Assembly: GCA_041652575.1 (NCBI GenBank)
Contig: JBAZHC010000012.1
Span: forward strand, 1-64,000
Direction of reading: 5' to 3'
DNA length: 64,000 bases
Source: Phycisphaerae bacterium
Lineage (GTDB): Bacteria; Planctomycetota; Phycisphaerae; Sedimentisphaerales; UBA12454
Made by a program: the position numbers and the translations under genes. The notes beneath the pieces were generated by a model. It was given only the letters and a program-made list of their open reading frames with translations, was not told the DNA's origin and did not search any database. Positions 28,308 to 38,310 of this stretch are shown in pieces (positions within the stretch are counted from its first letter, which is position 1; each line of letters opens with the position of its first letter).

Positions 28308-31300
28308 TTACTGCCAGCATTCATCGACAGGGTCACGATCGCAGGTCAGCCAGTCCATTGCGAATTGTTCTATATCCAGCCAGTCAAGATCGCAATCATT
28401 ATCGAGGTCTCTCGGCGAACATTCGGGTCCTTCCACCTTCAAGTTATCAACCCAAAAGTAGCCATAACCGGAACCCGGCAGGCAGCCTTCACTGAACGCG
28501 ACCACCATATAGTCGCCGTTAGCCGTGAATACACCGTCAGCAGGTCCATTTGTCTGCGATGCCGTTATTGGCTCCCAGGGCCATGTGCCGGAGGGGTCTA
28601 TGTTCTGAGTAATAACACCGAAGGCTTTCCTGTACATAACCGCGTTCGGGTTTGTCCATATCGTCCACGTATTGGCGTCGGCATTGGTCTCGAATGCCAC
28701 CAGCACATCTGCCCAATTTCCATGGTTGCAAGGGTCTGGGTCTGGTGCCTCGAAGCTGGAAATATCACCCATCCACTCGGCAGAGAGTTTGTACTGCTTG
28801 CCCGTATCTACCGACAGCACCTGGTAAAAGTAGTGGCCGCTGGTCCCTATAGTGGTCGGCTCATTTCCAACCACGACTGAGCCGACAGGGTTGCCGTTTT
28901 CGCCGTCATATAAGACCATTAAAGTACCCTCAGCCGAAGGCAGGTCGAACATCTGCCAACCGGGTATTATATCTGTATCGAACGTGCCGTTGACGGCAAT
29001 GTTGTTATTGAGCGGCTGCGGCCGGTGCCAGTAGTCTATCATCAAAGAATAATCCACGAAATCCACCTTACAATCTTTGTCAAAGTCAGATGCTATCTGG
29101 CCCAGACAATTGAATCGAACAGTTGTAGCGTTTGCCTCGCTGGACCAGGCAGTCTCATTTTGACTAAAGCTCTTGTCGCGGGCTATGACGCTGTAAGTGT
29201 AATTCGTATTATTTATAAGTTCTGTATCGGTGTAATTGGCATCATCCTGCCAGCCGGAGTCATGGTTCGGGTCTGTTATATTGGCAAAGTAATACTCGAC
29301 ACCGGAGATGTCCGTTGCGGTGGTCGCTCTCATTATGATGGAATCGATATCGATAGCATTGGGTTCAATTGCCCATGTCATCGGATCAGGAGCAGGAGGC
29401 GTTGTGTCCAGCAATGTTGTTACTGTTTCAGGGCTGGACACTGCCGTCTCGTTATGCTGGGGGCTATTATCGCGAGCTTTCACAGTATAGGCGTATGTGG
29501 TATTTTCTGTCAGGCCGGTATCGATGTAGATTGTGTCATTCTGCCAGCCGGAATCGTGTCCGTTGCCTTCCGTGCAGGTGAAGTAGTATTGAACGCCGCT
29601 GAGGTCGAATGCTGTAGTCGCAATCATAGCGACCACTGAATCGCTTCCTGCGTATGGTGCGATATCAAATGTCATTGGATTGGGTGTCGGAGCCGTACTG
29701 TCGGCGAGGGTTGTTGCCGAGGCCGGACCGGATGCAGCGGTCTCATTTTGGTTGTTGCTCTTATCGCGGGCTTTTACCGTGTAAGTGTATGATCTAATTG
29801 GCAGCAGGCTGGTATCGGTGTAAGTTGTGCTGTTCTGCCAGCCGGAATTATGTCCGCCGCCTACTGTGCAGATGAAGTAATATTCGACGCCGTTGCCATC
29901 GGAGGCCGTTGTTGCGACCATCGTGATAGACTTATCACTTGTCGCGTAAGGTACTGTCGCAAAGGTCATCGGGTTTGGATTTGGAGGCGTGATATCCCCA
30001 TCTGGATGTGTTCCCGCGCCGGTCATCACGAAGTTCTTGACATTTTCACCAGCATCAAGAGTATAAGCGTATGGCGGTGTAAAGATAGTGGCATAGTCGT
30101 TCGGAAGCGATACAGGAATTGCAGTGTTCACAAATATATTACCAGTATTCCAACCAATCATTCCCGGAATTGTAGCGGGATTTCTCCATGCGGTCGCTAC
30201 GTTCTCAAAATAGTTATTCTCGACCCGAATCTGGGATTCCAAACCTACACCAATACAGTAACTGTTGCCGGGGCAGCCGTAGTAGTTGTTATAGACGTGA
30301 ACCCGACCGAAACGTCCACGAGGCATTCTCTCATTGCACAGAGTTGACCACCAGTTATGATGGAAGGTAATGTGGAGTTTGCCTCTGTCTCCTGTAGCAT
30401 CATCACTGGCACTGAATAGATTTACAAAATTGTGTCCGGTATTGGAGGTATAGTAAAATTTGCACCACGAAACAGTAACATAGTCAGCCGCATTGGTTAT
30501 ATCCAGGCAGCCGTCAGCGCAGTCGTAGAAAGTGCACTGGGTAATGAAGATATTAGTTGAATATTGTACCGAGATGCCGTCTCCGCCGCCAATGCCGTTG
30601 GGGTTGGTTATATTTAATCCTTCGATAATTACATTGGACGCACCATAGCTAAAGCTGAGGTTTCCTATAATGGTCGAACTTGCGTCTAAGCCTTTGATAG
30701 TTTTGTTTGACGTGATTGTGATATAATTTATGCCATTAACATCGGCAAAGTTGAGGGTGCCTGAGACCTGTATGATAAGAGGGTTGTTCCCCCATGCCCA
30801 GATGTAGTTTCGAAGATCTGCGGCATTATCAACGGTAACGGTAGGCCCACCTGCTCCGCCTGTAGCATCGCCGCCAAAGCCGTCTGGAAACTGATTCTTG
30901 ACTGATAGCGTAACAGGCCGCATACGGCTGACGTCAGATGTCAGATTAGTGAAATTTACTCCTGTATCATAGCTGCCAATAGCGAGATTGTTGGCATTGG
31001 CGTTAATTGAGACGGTTACTACTACGTTCTGATTCGGTTCGAGCGTCCCGGAACCCGACGATACATCCAGCCAGGGCACATTTACTTCCGCGGCCCAGTC
31101 GAGCGAATTTGTTCCTAAATTCGTAAGAGTATAGTCTTTGCCGGCCGGCGTGAACGGCCCTCCCTGATAACCGATACTGCTAAGTCCATCGGCAGGTGTT
31201 ATCCCCAGCGGGTATGTGCAGATAACGAGGTTTGAGTATGAAGATGCCCCGGGAAAATCATATCCATAACAAAGGTCTCGATCCACACAAGTTCCGCCAG

Positions 31301-31703
31301 TTGTGTAATCAACTAAGCAGAAAGTTTCGGTGCCGCTTTCCGTACGGTCGATCTCTACCCGGACATAACCCAGTGCTAATCCAAAATTGGGATCGTCTAA
31401 AGTCATACTGATGGACGTGCAGTCAACCGGTCCGATCAAACTAAGCGTAACCGGGTCGTTCAATGTCACTACAAGCGGGCTGCTATTGCAGTAACAGTCC
31501 TGTGTGCTCGGATAAACCCCGACCGATGCCTCACTCACAAAAAACTCAAATGTCCCTGTCCCGCCGCAATCGGCATGGCTGACAATGAACCGTATTTCCG
31601 TGGGAGTATCCGCTGCCCACGTTTTCGATACACTAATCATCACGGTAGATAAAAAACCTGCTAAGCATAATACAAACACTCTTTTTGAGTTTGATATTTC
31701 CAT
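28308..31703 (-). CDS. Secreted multi-domain pectate lyase (PL1) with interrupted dockerin
   Basis: 1131 residues. Order: signal peptide (1-30), a Cys-rich beta domain of unknown family (31-165), a BACON-like/Ig-like segment (about 175-270), a PL1 right-handed beta-helix (about 275-540) with Ca-site DGCLDITNAADYVTVSWCKF and catalytic-Arg region RMPRGRFGRVHVYNNYY, three copies of an FN3-like module (about 570-865), a dockerin-type EF loop DFDKDCKVDFVDY (about 872), a roughly 195-residue galactose-binding-like module (about 895-1090, ending FWVDNLKVEG), then a second EF loop DLDNDCDLDWLD and the C-terminal tail ECWQ. It would cleave homogalacturonan by beta-elimination outside the cytoplasm. 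Own promoter at 31838-31867; ribosome site AAGGAG. Confidence 0.85.
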   Translation of the reverse strand: MEISNSKRVFVLCLAGFLSTVMISVSKTWAADTPTEIRFIVSHADCGGTGTFEFFVSEASVGVYPSTQDCYCNSSPLVVTLNDPVTLSLIGPVDCTSISMTLDDPNFGLALGYVRVEIDRTESGTETFCLVDYTTGGTCVDRDLCYGYDFPGASSYSNLVICTYPLGITPADGLSSIGYQGGPFTPAGKDYTLTNLGTNSLDWAAEVNVPWLDVSSGSGTLEPNQNVVVTVSINANANNLAIGSYDTGVNFTNLTSDVSRMRPVTLSVKNQFPDGFGGDATGGAGGPTVTVDNAADLRNYIWAWGNNPLIIQVSGTLNFADVNGINYITITSNKTIKGLDASSTIIGNLSFSYGASNVIIEGLNITNPNGIGGGDGISVQYSTNIFITQCTFYDCADGCLDITNAADYVTVSWCKFYYTSNTGHNFVNLFSASDDATGDRGKLHITFHHNWWSTLCNERMPRGRFGRVHVYNNYYGCPGNSYCIGVGLESQIRVENNYFENVATAWRNPATIPGMIGWNTGNIFVNTAIPVSLPNDYATIFTPPYAYTLDAGENVKNFVMTGAGTHPDGDITPPNPNPMTFATVPYATSDKSITMVATTASDGNGVEYYFICTVGGGHNSGWQNSTTYTDTSLLPIRSYTYTVKARDKSNNQNETAASGPASATTLADSTAPTPNPMTFDIAPYAGSDSVVAMIATTAFDLSGVQYYFTCTEGNGHDSGWQNDTIYIDTGLTENTTYAYTVKARDNSPQHNETAVSSPETVTTLLDTTPPAPDPMTWAIEPNAIDIDSIIMRATTATDISGVEYYFANITDPNHDSGWQDDANYTDTELINNTNYTYSVIARDKSFSQNETAWSSEANATTVRFNCLGQIASDFDKDCKVDFVDYSLMIDYWHRPQPLNNNIAVNGTFDTDIIPGWQMFDLPSAEGTLMVLYDGENGNPVGSVVVGNEPTTIGTSGHYFYQVLSVDTGKQYKLSAEWMGDISSFEAPDPDPCNHGNWADVLVAFETNADANTWTIWTNPNAVMYRKAFGVITQNIDPSGTWPWEPITASQTNGPADGVFTANGDYMVVAFSEGCLPGSGYGYFWVDNLKVEGPECSPRDLDNDCDLDWLDIEQFAMDWLTCDRDPVDECWQ

Positions 31704-31760
31704 TTTTTTCTCCTTTTTCCTCTTAGTTGTTGTGGTTCTCGCGGCCGTTTGTTGGTTAAT

Positions 31761-31895
31761 ACCGGTCAGAACCGGTTCTTTTTCATAAAAGTTTTTTCTC
31801 CCAGCGGCACTCTATCACGTGCCGTCAAGGTATTATAATTATACCAAGGATTTGGACTCTAAAACAAGAGTAGAACGAAGAATTTTTACGCAAAT
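31761..31895 (-). promoter_or_regulatory. Promoter and control region of the 1131-residue pectate lyase
   Basis: Minus-strand TTGTTT (31867-31862), 18-bp spacer, TATAAT (31843-31838). Upstream of the -35 lies TTTACGCAAAT (31885-31895), a copy of the TTGCGYAA-like element. The predicted leader contains a 6-bp hairpin (CGGCAC 31805-31810, GTGCCG 31819-31824) and two ACCGG direct repeats 10 bp apart (31761 and 31771), similar to those at the XylR-type regulator gene. The full 31704-31999 gap holds no gene. Confidence 0.5.
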
Positions 31896-31999
31896 TAACG
31901 ATACTATATGTAAAAAAGCGAATTTTATAACTTTTATACGGAATATTTTATATATAAAAACATTTTTGCCAATACCCAAAACCTATAGAATTTGTTTTC

Positions 32000-34825
32000 T
32001 TACTGCCAGCATTCTTCGGCAGGGACTCGATTGCAAATCAGCCAATCATCCGCGAATTGCAGAATCTCGAACCAATCGCCTGTCCATCCATCCGATAGAA
32101 TCGCATAATCAAATAAATCCACCTGACAATTTTCATCAAAATCTGATGCAAGCTGGTTGGTACAGAAATAATTGGCAACGCCTGCGCCATTATATATCTC
32201 AGTGATTTGTTCCTGCGAAAGAGCATAACGATAAACACGAACATCATCTATCGAGCCGGGAGTGAAAACTCCATCGGCTATATACAGCGGTTCAGTCTGG
32301 CTGATACTGCCGGTGCTGTCGTTTGCGGAACCTTTCAGGACTCCATCGGCATAAAGCCTTATCTGATTGGCGACTGTATCGCGAACCGCCACTATATGCA
32401 CCCAATTGCCGGTACAGAAGCTTGTAGTGGCAAGCGATAACTCAGATTTTGTTGCATTGTCGTCAATCGCGAAACGGAAGTTGGAATCTTTGCGATACAG
32501 TTCATAACGTATACCTGAACCGGGGAAAGCACCGCCGCCGATTGTGCCTTTAATGAAAAGCTCATATTGGCCGCTGAAGGATGTCGGTTGTATTGCCCAA
32601 AGCGAGACAGACAAATCCTCATCGCCGAAATCAATTGCCGAACTGCTCGGCGCATAGACTTTTCCGCCGCCGGCTGCGAATGTCAGGCAGTTGCCGAAGT
32701 AACCTGTTGTCCATGTTGGAAGGGTAGTTCCCTGCAAGGTGCCCGCAAGCGTCGGATTGCCGTTTACATTATGAGCAGTTGTGCCGCTTGTTTCATTAAA
32801 CATCCAGTAAGCGGCAGGCGGATTTACAACTGTTGGGGCAGGTGTAACAGCATATCCTGTATTAGACCACACTGTTTCATTTTGCAGAGGACTTTTATCT
32901 CGTGCCTTGACTCGATAACCATATTGAGTAACGGCAAGTAGGCCAGTGTCTGTATATACAGTACTGTCCTGCCAGTCGGAATCATTTCCGCCTCCGGCCG
33001 TACATTCGAAATAATATTCAACGCCGCTGACATCGCTGGCTGCGGTTGCGGTCATTGTTATGGTATTTGAGTTGGTCGCATTTGGAGCAATCGCAAATAT
33101 CATCGGGTTCGGTAGCGGGGCGGTTTTATCGGCCTGTGTTGTTGCAGACGCCTGAACTGACCAGTCTGTTTCATTGTGATAACTGCTCATGTCGCGTGCC
33201 TTAACCGTATAAGTATATGTTGCTCCCGTTGAAAGGCCGGTGTCTGTATAGACCATACCTGATTGCCAGCCCGAATCGTGACTGCCGTCTGTGACCGTCA
33301 GATTTGCGAAATAATATTCTACTCCGCTTGCGTCGGTTCCGGTTGCTGAGGTCATTGTGATTTGTGTTGCACCGGCTGATTCTGGAACTAATTGCCAAGT
33401 CATTGGATTTGGAGTCGGCGCTGCCGTATCTTCTGTATAAGTCCCAACAGGAATAAGACTATTCAGATAAACTTCAAGATTTGTATATTCCGGGTCAAGG
33501 TCGTAACCGTTTCTGTCGGCCGCATAATTGTAATTTAAGCTGTTTGCTGTTTCCCATACATCCGGCATACCGTCCTGGTCGGTATCTAATGGCGCAGGTG
33601 CCGAATTAAGAGTCGGCCATCCCCCGACCTGACCTTGTGTATCTATTATCTGGCCGGTTCCATATATCACATCATTGACAACTCTCGTATCGACCGAATC
33701 TCTTACAGGCAGACTTGCACCAACATGATTAATAACTCTTTGATATGCGACCAGTGCCGTATCGGTCTGAATTGGGCCTGTAGGAAATGGCTGACTTTGT
33801 TTGTAAGCGGCTTTTTGTGCGGCAGTCCAGCCGCCTTTTGATGTGTTGAATTCGACCTTTGTCCAATCGTCAGCTAAATAACTTCCATTAAAATAATTAC
33901 CAGCGTAATAACCTTTGAAATAAGTACAGGCTGCGCTGTATAAATATCCGGCAGTGCCGTTATATCCGGGTTTTGCATAATTTCCCACATAGTTATATCT
34001 GCAAACACTGTCAAGGTCTGCATCGTAGCCCGGCCTTTCGGCACCCCAGTTATACATAACATTATTGCGATAATCGAACAACAGGCCGCAGGGGTCGTCC
34101 CAGTAAGGATTTCCGTCAGATACTGTACTGTCATAATTTCCGGGACGAGGATTTCGCGAATAATTGTGGGCGAAAAGATTATGATGATAACTGTATTTAG
34201 CGTCATAACAGCCGCGAATCAACGCACCATAACTGTGAGTGCCTTTATCGTGTATGCTGTGCCAAAGCGCCTCGGATATTATGCTCCACTGTACGGTAAC
34301 ATTGCTGAGAGTTGGCTGTGATGTTGAGCACGAGAAAACCTCGTCAACACTCCAGCTTGCCGATATATGGTCCATAATTATATTAGACCCACTAGTTATT
34401 GAGATGGCGTCGTCTTCGGTCAGGCTCTCGTCGCCAAGCCGACAACGCAGGTATCGTACGATAATATTACTTGCACCAATTTTTAAATAATGGTCGCGAA
34501 GGCAAATTCCGTCTCCCGGCGTGGTTTGTCCCGCTATGGTAATATAGGATTTACTGACTGAAAGCGTCGATGCAAGCTGTATAGTTCCGGAAACATCGAA
34601 AACAATAGTCCGCGGCGTGCTCGATGTTCCGCCTGCGGTTGATATTCCTTCTCGCAGAGAGCCTGCGCCGCTGTCGTTTAGATTGGTAACATGATAAACA
34701 TCGCCGCCTCTTCCTCCTAAGGCATAAGCACCCCAGCCTTCAGCGCCGGGAAATGCTCTTGTTTCACCGTAAGAATTTGCCGCAAATATCAGAACTATTG
34801 CCGCCAGCGCCAAGCTGATTTTCAT
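32000..34825 (-). CDS. Secreted PL1 pectate lyase with FN3-like, LamG-like and dockerin modules
   Basis: 941 residues from the ATG at 34825; a longer reading from TTG at 34837 is rejected because TTGAGGA is the ribosome site for the ATG. Signal peptide 1-20, then a PL1-type lyase of the AFPGAEGWG group (about 23-400) with TIAGQTTPGDGIC, RYLRCRLGD and SASWSVDE. A thrombospondin-3-like calcium segment (DTDQDGMPDVWE, about 413) is followed by two FN3-like modules (about 465-665), a LamG/concanavalin-like domain (about 680-880) with SLWAIQP and YADGVLKGS, and a dockerin-like end (DFDENCQVDLFDY ... ECWQ). It would bind and cleave pectin at the cell exterior. Lies 32 bp after the 395-residue lyase gene, probably one transcript. 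Confidence 0.85.
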   Translation of the reverse strand: MKISLALAAIVLIFAANSYGETRAFPGAEGWGAYALGGRGGDVYHVTNLNDSGAGSLREGISTAGGTSSTPRTIVFDVSGTIQLASTLSVSKSYITIAGQTTPGDGICLRDHYLKIGASNIIVRYLRCRLGDESLTEDDAISITSGSNIIMDHISASWSVDEVFSCSTSQPTLSNVTVQWSIISEALWHSIHDKGTHSYGALIRGCYDAKYSYHHNLFAHNYSRNPRPGNYDSTVSDGNPYWDDPCGLLFDYRNNVMYNWGAERPGYDADLDSVCRYNYVGNYAKPGYNGTAGYLYSAACTYFKGYYAGNYFNGSYLADDWTKVEFNTSKGGWTAAQKAAYKQSQPFPTGPIQTDTALVAYQRVINHVGASLPVRDSVDTRVVNDVIYGTGQIIDTQGQVGGWPTLNSAPAPLDTDQDGMPDVWETANSLNYNYAADRNGYDLDPEYTNLEVYLNSLIPVGTYTEDTAAPTPNPMTWQLVPESAGATQITMTSATGTDASGVEYYFANLTVTDGSHDSGWQSGMVYTDTGLSTGATYTYTVKARDMSSYHNETDWSVQASATTQADKTAPLPNPMIFAIAPNATNSNTITMTATAASDVSGVEYYFECTAGGGNDSDWQDSTVYTDTGLLAVTQYGYRVKARDKSPLQNETVWSNTGYAVTPAPTVVNPPAAYWMFNETSGTTAHNVNGNPTLAGTLQGTTLPTWTTGYFGNCLTFAAGGGKVYAPSSSAIDFGDEDLSVSLWAIQPTSFSGQYELFIKGTIGGGAFPGSGIRYELYRKDSNFRFAIDDNATKSELSLATTSFCTGNWVHIVAVRDTVANQIRLYADGVLKGSANDSTGSISQTEPLYIADGVFTPGSIDDVRVYRYALSQEQITEIYNGAGVANYFCTNQLASDFDENCQVDLFDYAILSDGWTGDWFEILQFADDWLICNRVPAEECWQ

Positions 34826-34857
34826 ATTTGTCCTCAACTGATTTTATAATACTCTTA

Positions 34858-36045
34858 TTATTGCACCAGCCAGTTTTCCGCCAGCAGTGTGAATTCACGG
34901 AAGTTTACTATGCAATCGGCATAGAAATCCGCATCGGCAATCGCCGCACAATCGGTTCCCAGCCAGTAATTGGCAAATGTCGCAAGGTCATATATATCCA
35001 CTACGTCATTACGGTCGAAATCGCCGTAAACGGTATAAAGCCAGTGCGGCGGATAAGGAGTTCCCGCTCCTGCGTATGCCTGAACCATAGCAGGTAAATC
35101 CGCGGCATCGTCAAGTGTATAAGAATAAGGCGGTGTAAAAATTGTGGAGTATTCATTTGTTGCCCAGCTCGGCTGTGTGCAGTTATAAAATATATTGCCG
35201 GTATTCCAGCCTATGTGTCCAACGGGATAAGTGGGTTTACTGCTATAGTAATTTGCCCAAGGATTGGGTACGGCATTGAAGTAGTTGCTCTCGACACGAA
35301 TACGGGACCCGCAGCCCACGCCAACACAGTAACCGCCGGCCATAAGATTGCTGTAGTAATTATTGTAAACATGTACCTGGCCGTAACGTACGCGGGGCAT
35401 TCTTTCCTTGCACATAGTGGTCCACCAGTTATGATGCATTGTGACGCGAAGATTAGCTGCATCGTCGGGTTGGTCATCGCTGCTTCCGATAAGATTAACG
35501 AAGTTATGGCCGGTATCAGAAGTATAGTAGAACTTGCACCATGAGACGGTAACAAAGTCGGAATTGTTGGATATGTCGAGACAGCCGTCAAAGCATTGAT
35601 AGAAAGTGCACTTGGTGATAAAAACATTGTTTATATTCTGCTTTAAGCTCACACCGTCTCCCTCACCGGCATCATTGGGATTGGTAAAATTCAGGTTCTC
35701 AAGAATTATGTTCCCCTCATCATTGTCAAAACCGAAGTCTCCCTTGAGCGTCGGATTTTCGCCTATACCTATGAGGGTTTTGTTTGCCCGGACTGCAAGG
35801 TTATAACCAATGTCGATAGTGCCCGAAACCTGAATTATATAAGGTGTGGTTCCTACGGTAACGGCATAATATAAAAGGTCTGCATAGTTATTGACGGTAA
35901 CGACGGTTCCGCCTGTTCCGCCTGTTGTGCCACTATAATAAGGACTGGCCATTGATGCCCAGCCGTCTGCTGTTGCTGCGAGGACATTAGATATAAGGCA
36001 TAAAGATAAAACTATAAAACTACTAAAAATAAATGTTTTTTTCAT
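34858..36045 (-). CDS. Secreted PL1 pectate lyase with dockerin
   Basis: 395 residues from the ATG at 36045, which has a strong GGAGGT ribosome site; an upstream in-frame ATG at 36081 has none and would spoil the signal peptide. Signal peptide 1-24, PL1 domain (about 25-320) with the Ca-binding DGCLDISNNSDFVTVSWCKF and Arg region RMPRVRYGQVHVYNNYY, then two dockerin-type EF loops (DFDRNDVVDIYD and DFYADCIVNFRE) ending AENWLVQ. The most compact lyase of the set. First gene of the 36045-32000 transcript. Confidence 0.88.
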   Translation of the reverse strand: MKKTFIFSSFIVLSLCLISNVLAATADGWASMASPYYSGTTGGTGGTVVTVNNYADLLYYAVTVGTTPYIIQVSGTIDIGYNLAVRANKTLIGIGENPTLKGDFGFDNDEGNIILENLNFTNPNDAGEGDGVSLKQNINNVFITKCTFYQCFDGCLDISNNSDFVTVSWCKFYYTSDTGHNFVNLIGSSDDQPDDAANLRVTMHHNWWTTMCKERMPRVRYGQVHVYNNYYSNLMAGGYCVGVGCGSRIRVESNYFNAVPNPWANYYSSKPTYPVGHIGWNTGNIFYNCTQPSWATNEYSTIFTPPYSYTLDDAADLPAMVQAYAGAGTPYPPHWLYTVYGDFDRNDVVDIYDLATFANYWLGTDCAAIADADFYADCIVNFREFTLLAENWLVQ

Positions 36046-36114
36046 CACTCCAACCTCCGAAAAAATAATATATTTCATCACCCTGCCACGAACCCCCGCC
36101 TCTACTCTAATAAT

Positions 36115-36172
36115 ATTATATCAAAAACGCACATTACGAAACAAGAGTACTACATTATATCGGGTAAAACGC
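36115..36172 (-). promoter_or_regulatory. Promoter for the two-gene pectate lyase operon
   Basis: Minus-strand TTGTTT (36144-36139), exactly 18-bp spacer, TATAAT (36120-36115), the same hexamers and spacing as at 31838-31867, including the flanking TACTC before TTGTTT. GGTAAAACGC (about 36163-36172) lies 19 bp upstream of the -35. Confidence 0.55.
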
Positions 36173-36244
36173 ACGCTTTAATAACGGCTTTTCCCGGCTT
36201 AAACCTTCAAAACAGGCTTTTCAGGTTACAATTTTATTTATCTT

Positions 36245-38164
36245 TTATGGGCAGCCTGCCGGCATAAAATTTTCACCGGCTATATTTATGTAATCGATAT
36301 TGGCAAGAGAATTACTGGTTATACCTTCAAGCCTTACGCTCTTTACTCCGGCAGTTAAACTTACATCTGCAGATACGGTACTCCATGTTGTAAACGCGCC
36401 TGTCGGCGGGAATGTAATACTCGAAATTACTGTTGAACCGTTTATAATCAGTCTTGCAGACCTGTCGTCAGTTTTACCGTGTGCATATCGCCAGGTGAAA
36501 GTATATGTTCCGCCTGTAAGGATATTCACGCTCCAGTCAATTCCTGTGCCGGCGGCATTTGTAGTGTCGCAAAAACCTGTGCCTGTATATCCTGCGTGTT
36601 TATTATCGATGATTCCTTCCACATTACAGAAGCCTGCGGTATTTTCCTGTATGGTAACGCTCGAACTTCCTGCGCTCGGATACGCGAGAACTTCGCTTGA
36701 ATAATCGGATTCGTTTGAATTCGTATCAGCCGCAGTAACGACATAGTAGTATGTTGTGTTATTTGTAACACTGTTATCTGTGTAATCCGAATTTATCAGA
36801 AGCGAACCGTTTAATTTTGTATATCCGCTGCCTGAAGTTGTCGAACGATAAATATTATAGCCTGCCAAATCTTCTTCGGCATTGTCGTCCCAGTCGAGCG
36901 AAACTATTGCATCTCCTGCCGATGCTCCCAGGCCTGTCGGTGCATCCGGCGGTGTAATATCAGGCGCTATATAAAGCCAGTTTTCAGACATCCAACCGAG
37001 TTCATAAAAATCTACTTTGCAGTCGCCGTTATAATCAACGTTCCAAAGCTGCTCGCAGTCAGAAATGCCCCAGTAATTGGCAAATACTGCAAAGTCATTC
37101 ATATCTACGAATCCGCTGCGGTCGAAGTCGCCGTAATAGCCGAAATACCAGTGCGGCGGATAACCGTCCTGACCGTCGACGCCGGCGCCATATTGAACCA
37201 ATGCCGGAATATCTTCGGCATTATCAAGCGTATATGAATACGGCGGCGTGAAAACCGTGTCGGTGCCGTCAATAAGTACGACATCCGAATCGTCTCCCAC
37301 AACCCATGTAACATTATCAAGAATGTTGCCGGATGCGTACAGCAAGCCCGGGTCGCCTCCTGCCGAAGTAACATATCGCTGCCATGGATTCTGAACGTCT
37401 TTGAAATAATTGTTTTCTACAAGACACTGCGCGTACAAACGAGTGCGGATGCAGTAATTATTGCCCGGACAGTCGAAATAGGTGTTATATATATGAGCCT
37501 TTCCGAAACGTACGGAAGGCATACGCTCGTGACTCAAGGTCGAATACCAGTTATGGTGAAAAGTGACAAGGAGATGGTTCATATCCGTGCCGCCATTGTC
37601 GTCGGAATGTCCGACTAAGTTGCTGAAATTGTGACCGCTGTCGTATGTGTACTGGAATATACACCATGAGACGGTGACATAGTCGGCGCCGTTCTTGATA
37701 TCGATATTGCCGTCGCCTCCATCGGTAAACGTGCAGTGGTCGACCCAGATGTGCTGGACGCCGTCAATGCTGATGCAGTCCCCATCGCCGGCCCCGGCTT
37801 CGTTGTCCATGTCCAGAAACCTGAAGATGTTATTGCTTTCTTCGCTATTGTAGCACTTCAGATTGCCGGTGATATGCGATCCAGGCAGGCCGATGATTGT
37901 CTTGTTGCCCCGGACGCGGATATTCGAACCGCCCAGATTGATATTGCCGCTTACATAAATGATATACGGATCTTGGTTGGTGCCCTGTACGTAGTAAATA
38001 AAGTCCGTGACGTTGTCAACTGTGACTGTAGTGCCGCCTGCTCCGCCTGTAGTACCGCCGCTTTCGCTGGCCCAACCGATAGGCGCGCTATCATACGCCT
38101 GAACCGAAAAGGTAAAGGAAAATAAAATTGTGACAAACCCCGCCAAAAAGTATGCTCTTTTCAT
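36245..38164 (-). CDS. Secreted PL1 pectate lyase with internal dockerin, FN3 and CBM35-like module
   Basis: 639 residues. Signal peptide 1-23; PL1 beta-helix (about 25-330) with VWVDHCTFTDGGDGNIDIKNGADY and RMPSVRFGKAHIYNTYF; a dockerin-like pair of EF loops (DFDRSGFVDMND, DYNGDCKVDFYE, about 345-395); an FN3 domain (about 405-495, DDNAEEDLAGYNIYRST); and a CBM35/CBM6-like jelly roll (about 500-639) with GTGFCDT and WRYAHG. The dockerin sits inside the protein rather than at the C-terminus. Substrate inferred as homogalacturonan, bound through the CBM. Confidence 0.85.
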   Translation of the reverse strand: MKRAYFLAGFVTILFSFTFSVQAYDSAPIGWASESGGTTGGAGGTTVTVDNVTDFIYYVQGTNQDPYIIYVSGNINLGGSNIRVRGNKTIIGLPGSHITGNLKCYNSEESNNIFRFLDMDNEAGAGDGDCISIDGVQHIWVDHCTFTDGGDGNIDIKNGADYVTVSWCIFQYTYDSGHNFSNLVGHSDDNGGTDMNHLLVTFHHNWYSTLSHERMPSVRFGKAHIYNTYFDCPGNNYCIRTRLYAQCLVENNYFKDVQNPWQRYVTSAGGDPGLLYASGNILDNVTWVVGDDSDVVLIDGTDTVFTPPYSYTLDNAEDIPALVQYGAGVDGQDGYPPHWYFGYYGDFDRSGFVDMNDFAVFANYWGISDCEQLWNVDYNGDCKVDFYELGWMSENWLYIAPDITPPDAPTGLGASAGDAIVSLDWDDNAEEDLAGYNIYRSTTSGSGYTKLNGSLLINSDYTDNSVTNNTTYYYVVTAADTNSNESDYSSEVLAYPSAGSSSVTIQENTAGFCNVEGIIDNKHAGYTGTGFCDTTNAAGTGIDWSVNILTGGTYTFTWRYAHGKTDDRSARLIINGSTVISSITFPPTGAFTTWSTVSADVSLTAGVKSVRLEGITSNSLANIDYINIAGENFMPAGCP

Positions 38165-38204
38165 TGCCGTTGCCTTTAAAACAAGGAATCTACTTATTTT
38201 GCTT

Positions 38205-38290
38205 ATTTTACCATAAATTTACTATAAAATCAATGTTAAATGCTTATTTAAAAAGGATTTGCGCAAAAATACGCTTTTCTTTGCGCGAAA
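38205..38290 (-). promoter_or_regulatory. Promoter and TTGCGCAA elements of the 639-residue lyase
   Basis: Minus-strand TTGATT (38233-38228), 17-bp spacer, TAAAAT (38210-38205). Upstream: the perfect palindrome TTTGCGCAAA (38258-38267) and the near copy TTTGCGCGAAA (38280-38290), separated by 22 bp start to start, two helical turns. Confidence 0.5.
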
Positions 38291-38310
38291 ATAATCTTGT
38301 GTAATCGTAA

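Noticed and set aside
36201..36235. Possible terminator after the 639-residue lyase gene
   Set aside because: The AACCT...AGGTT hairpin is imperfect and lacks a clear T-run on the minus strand.
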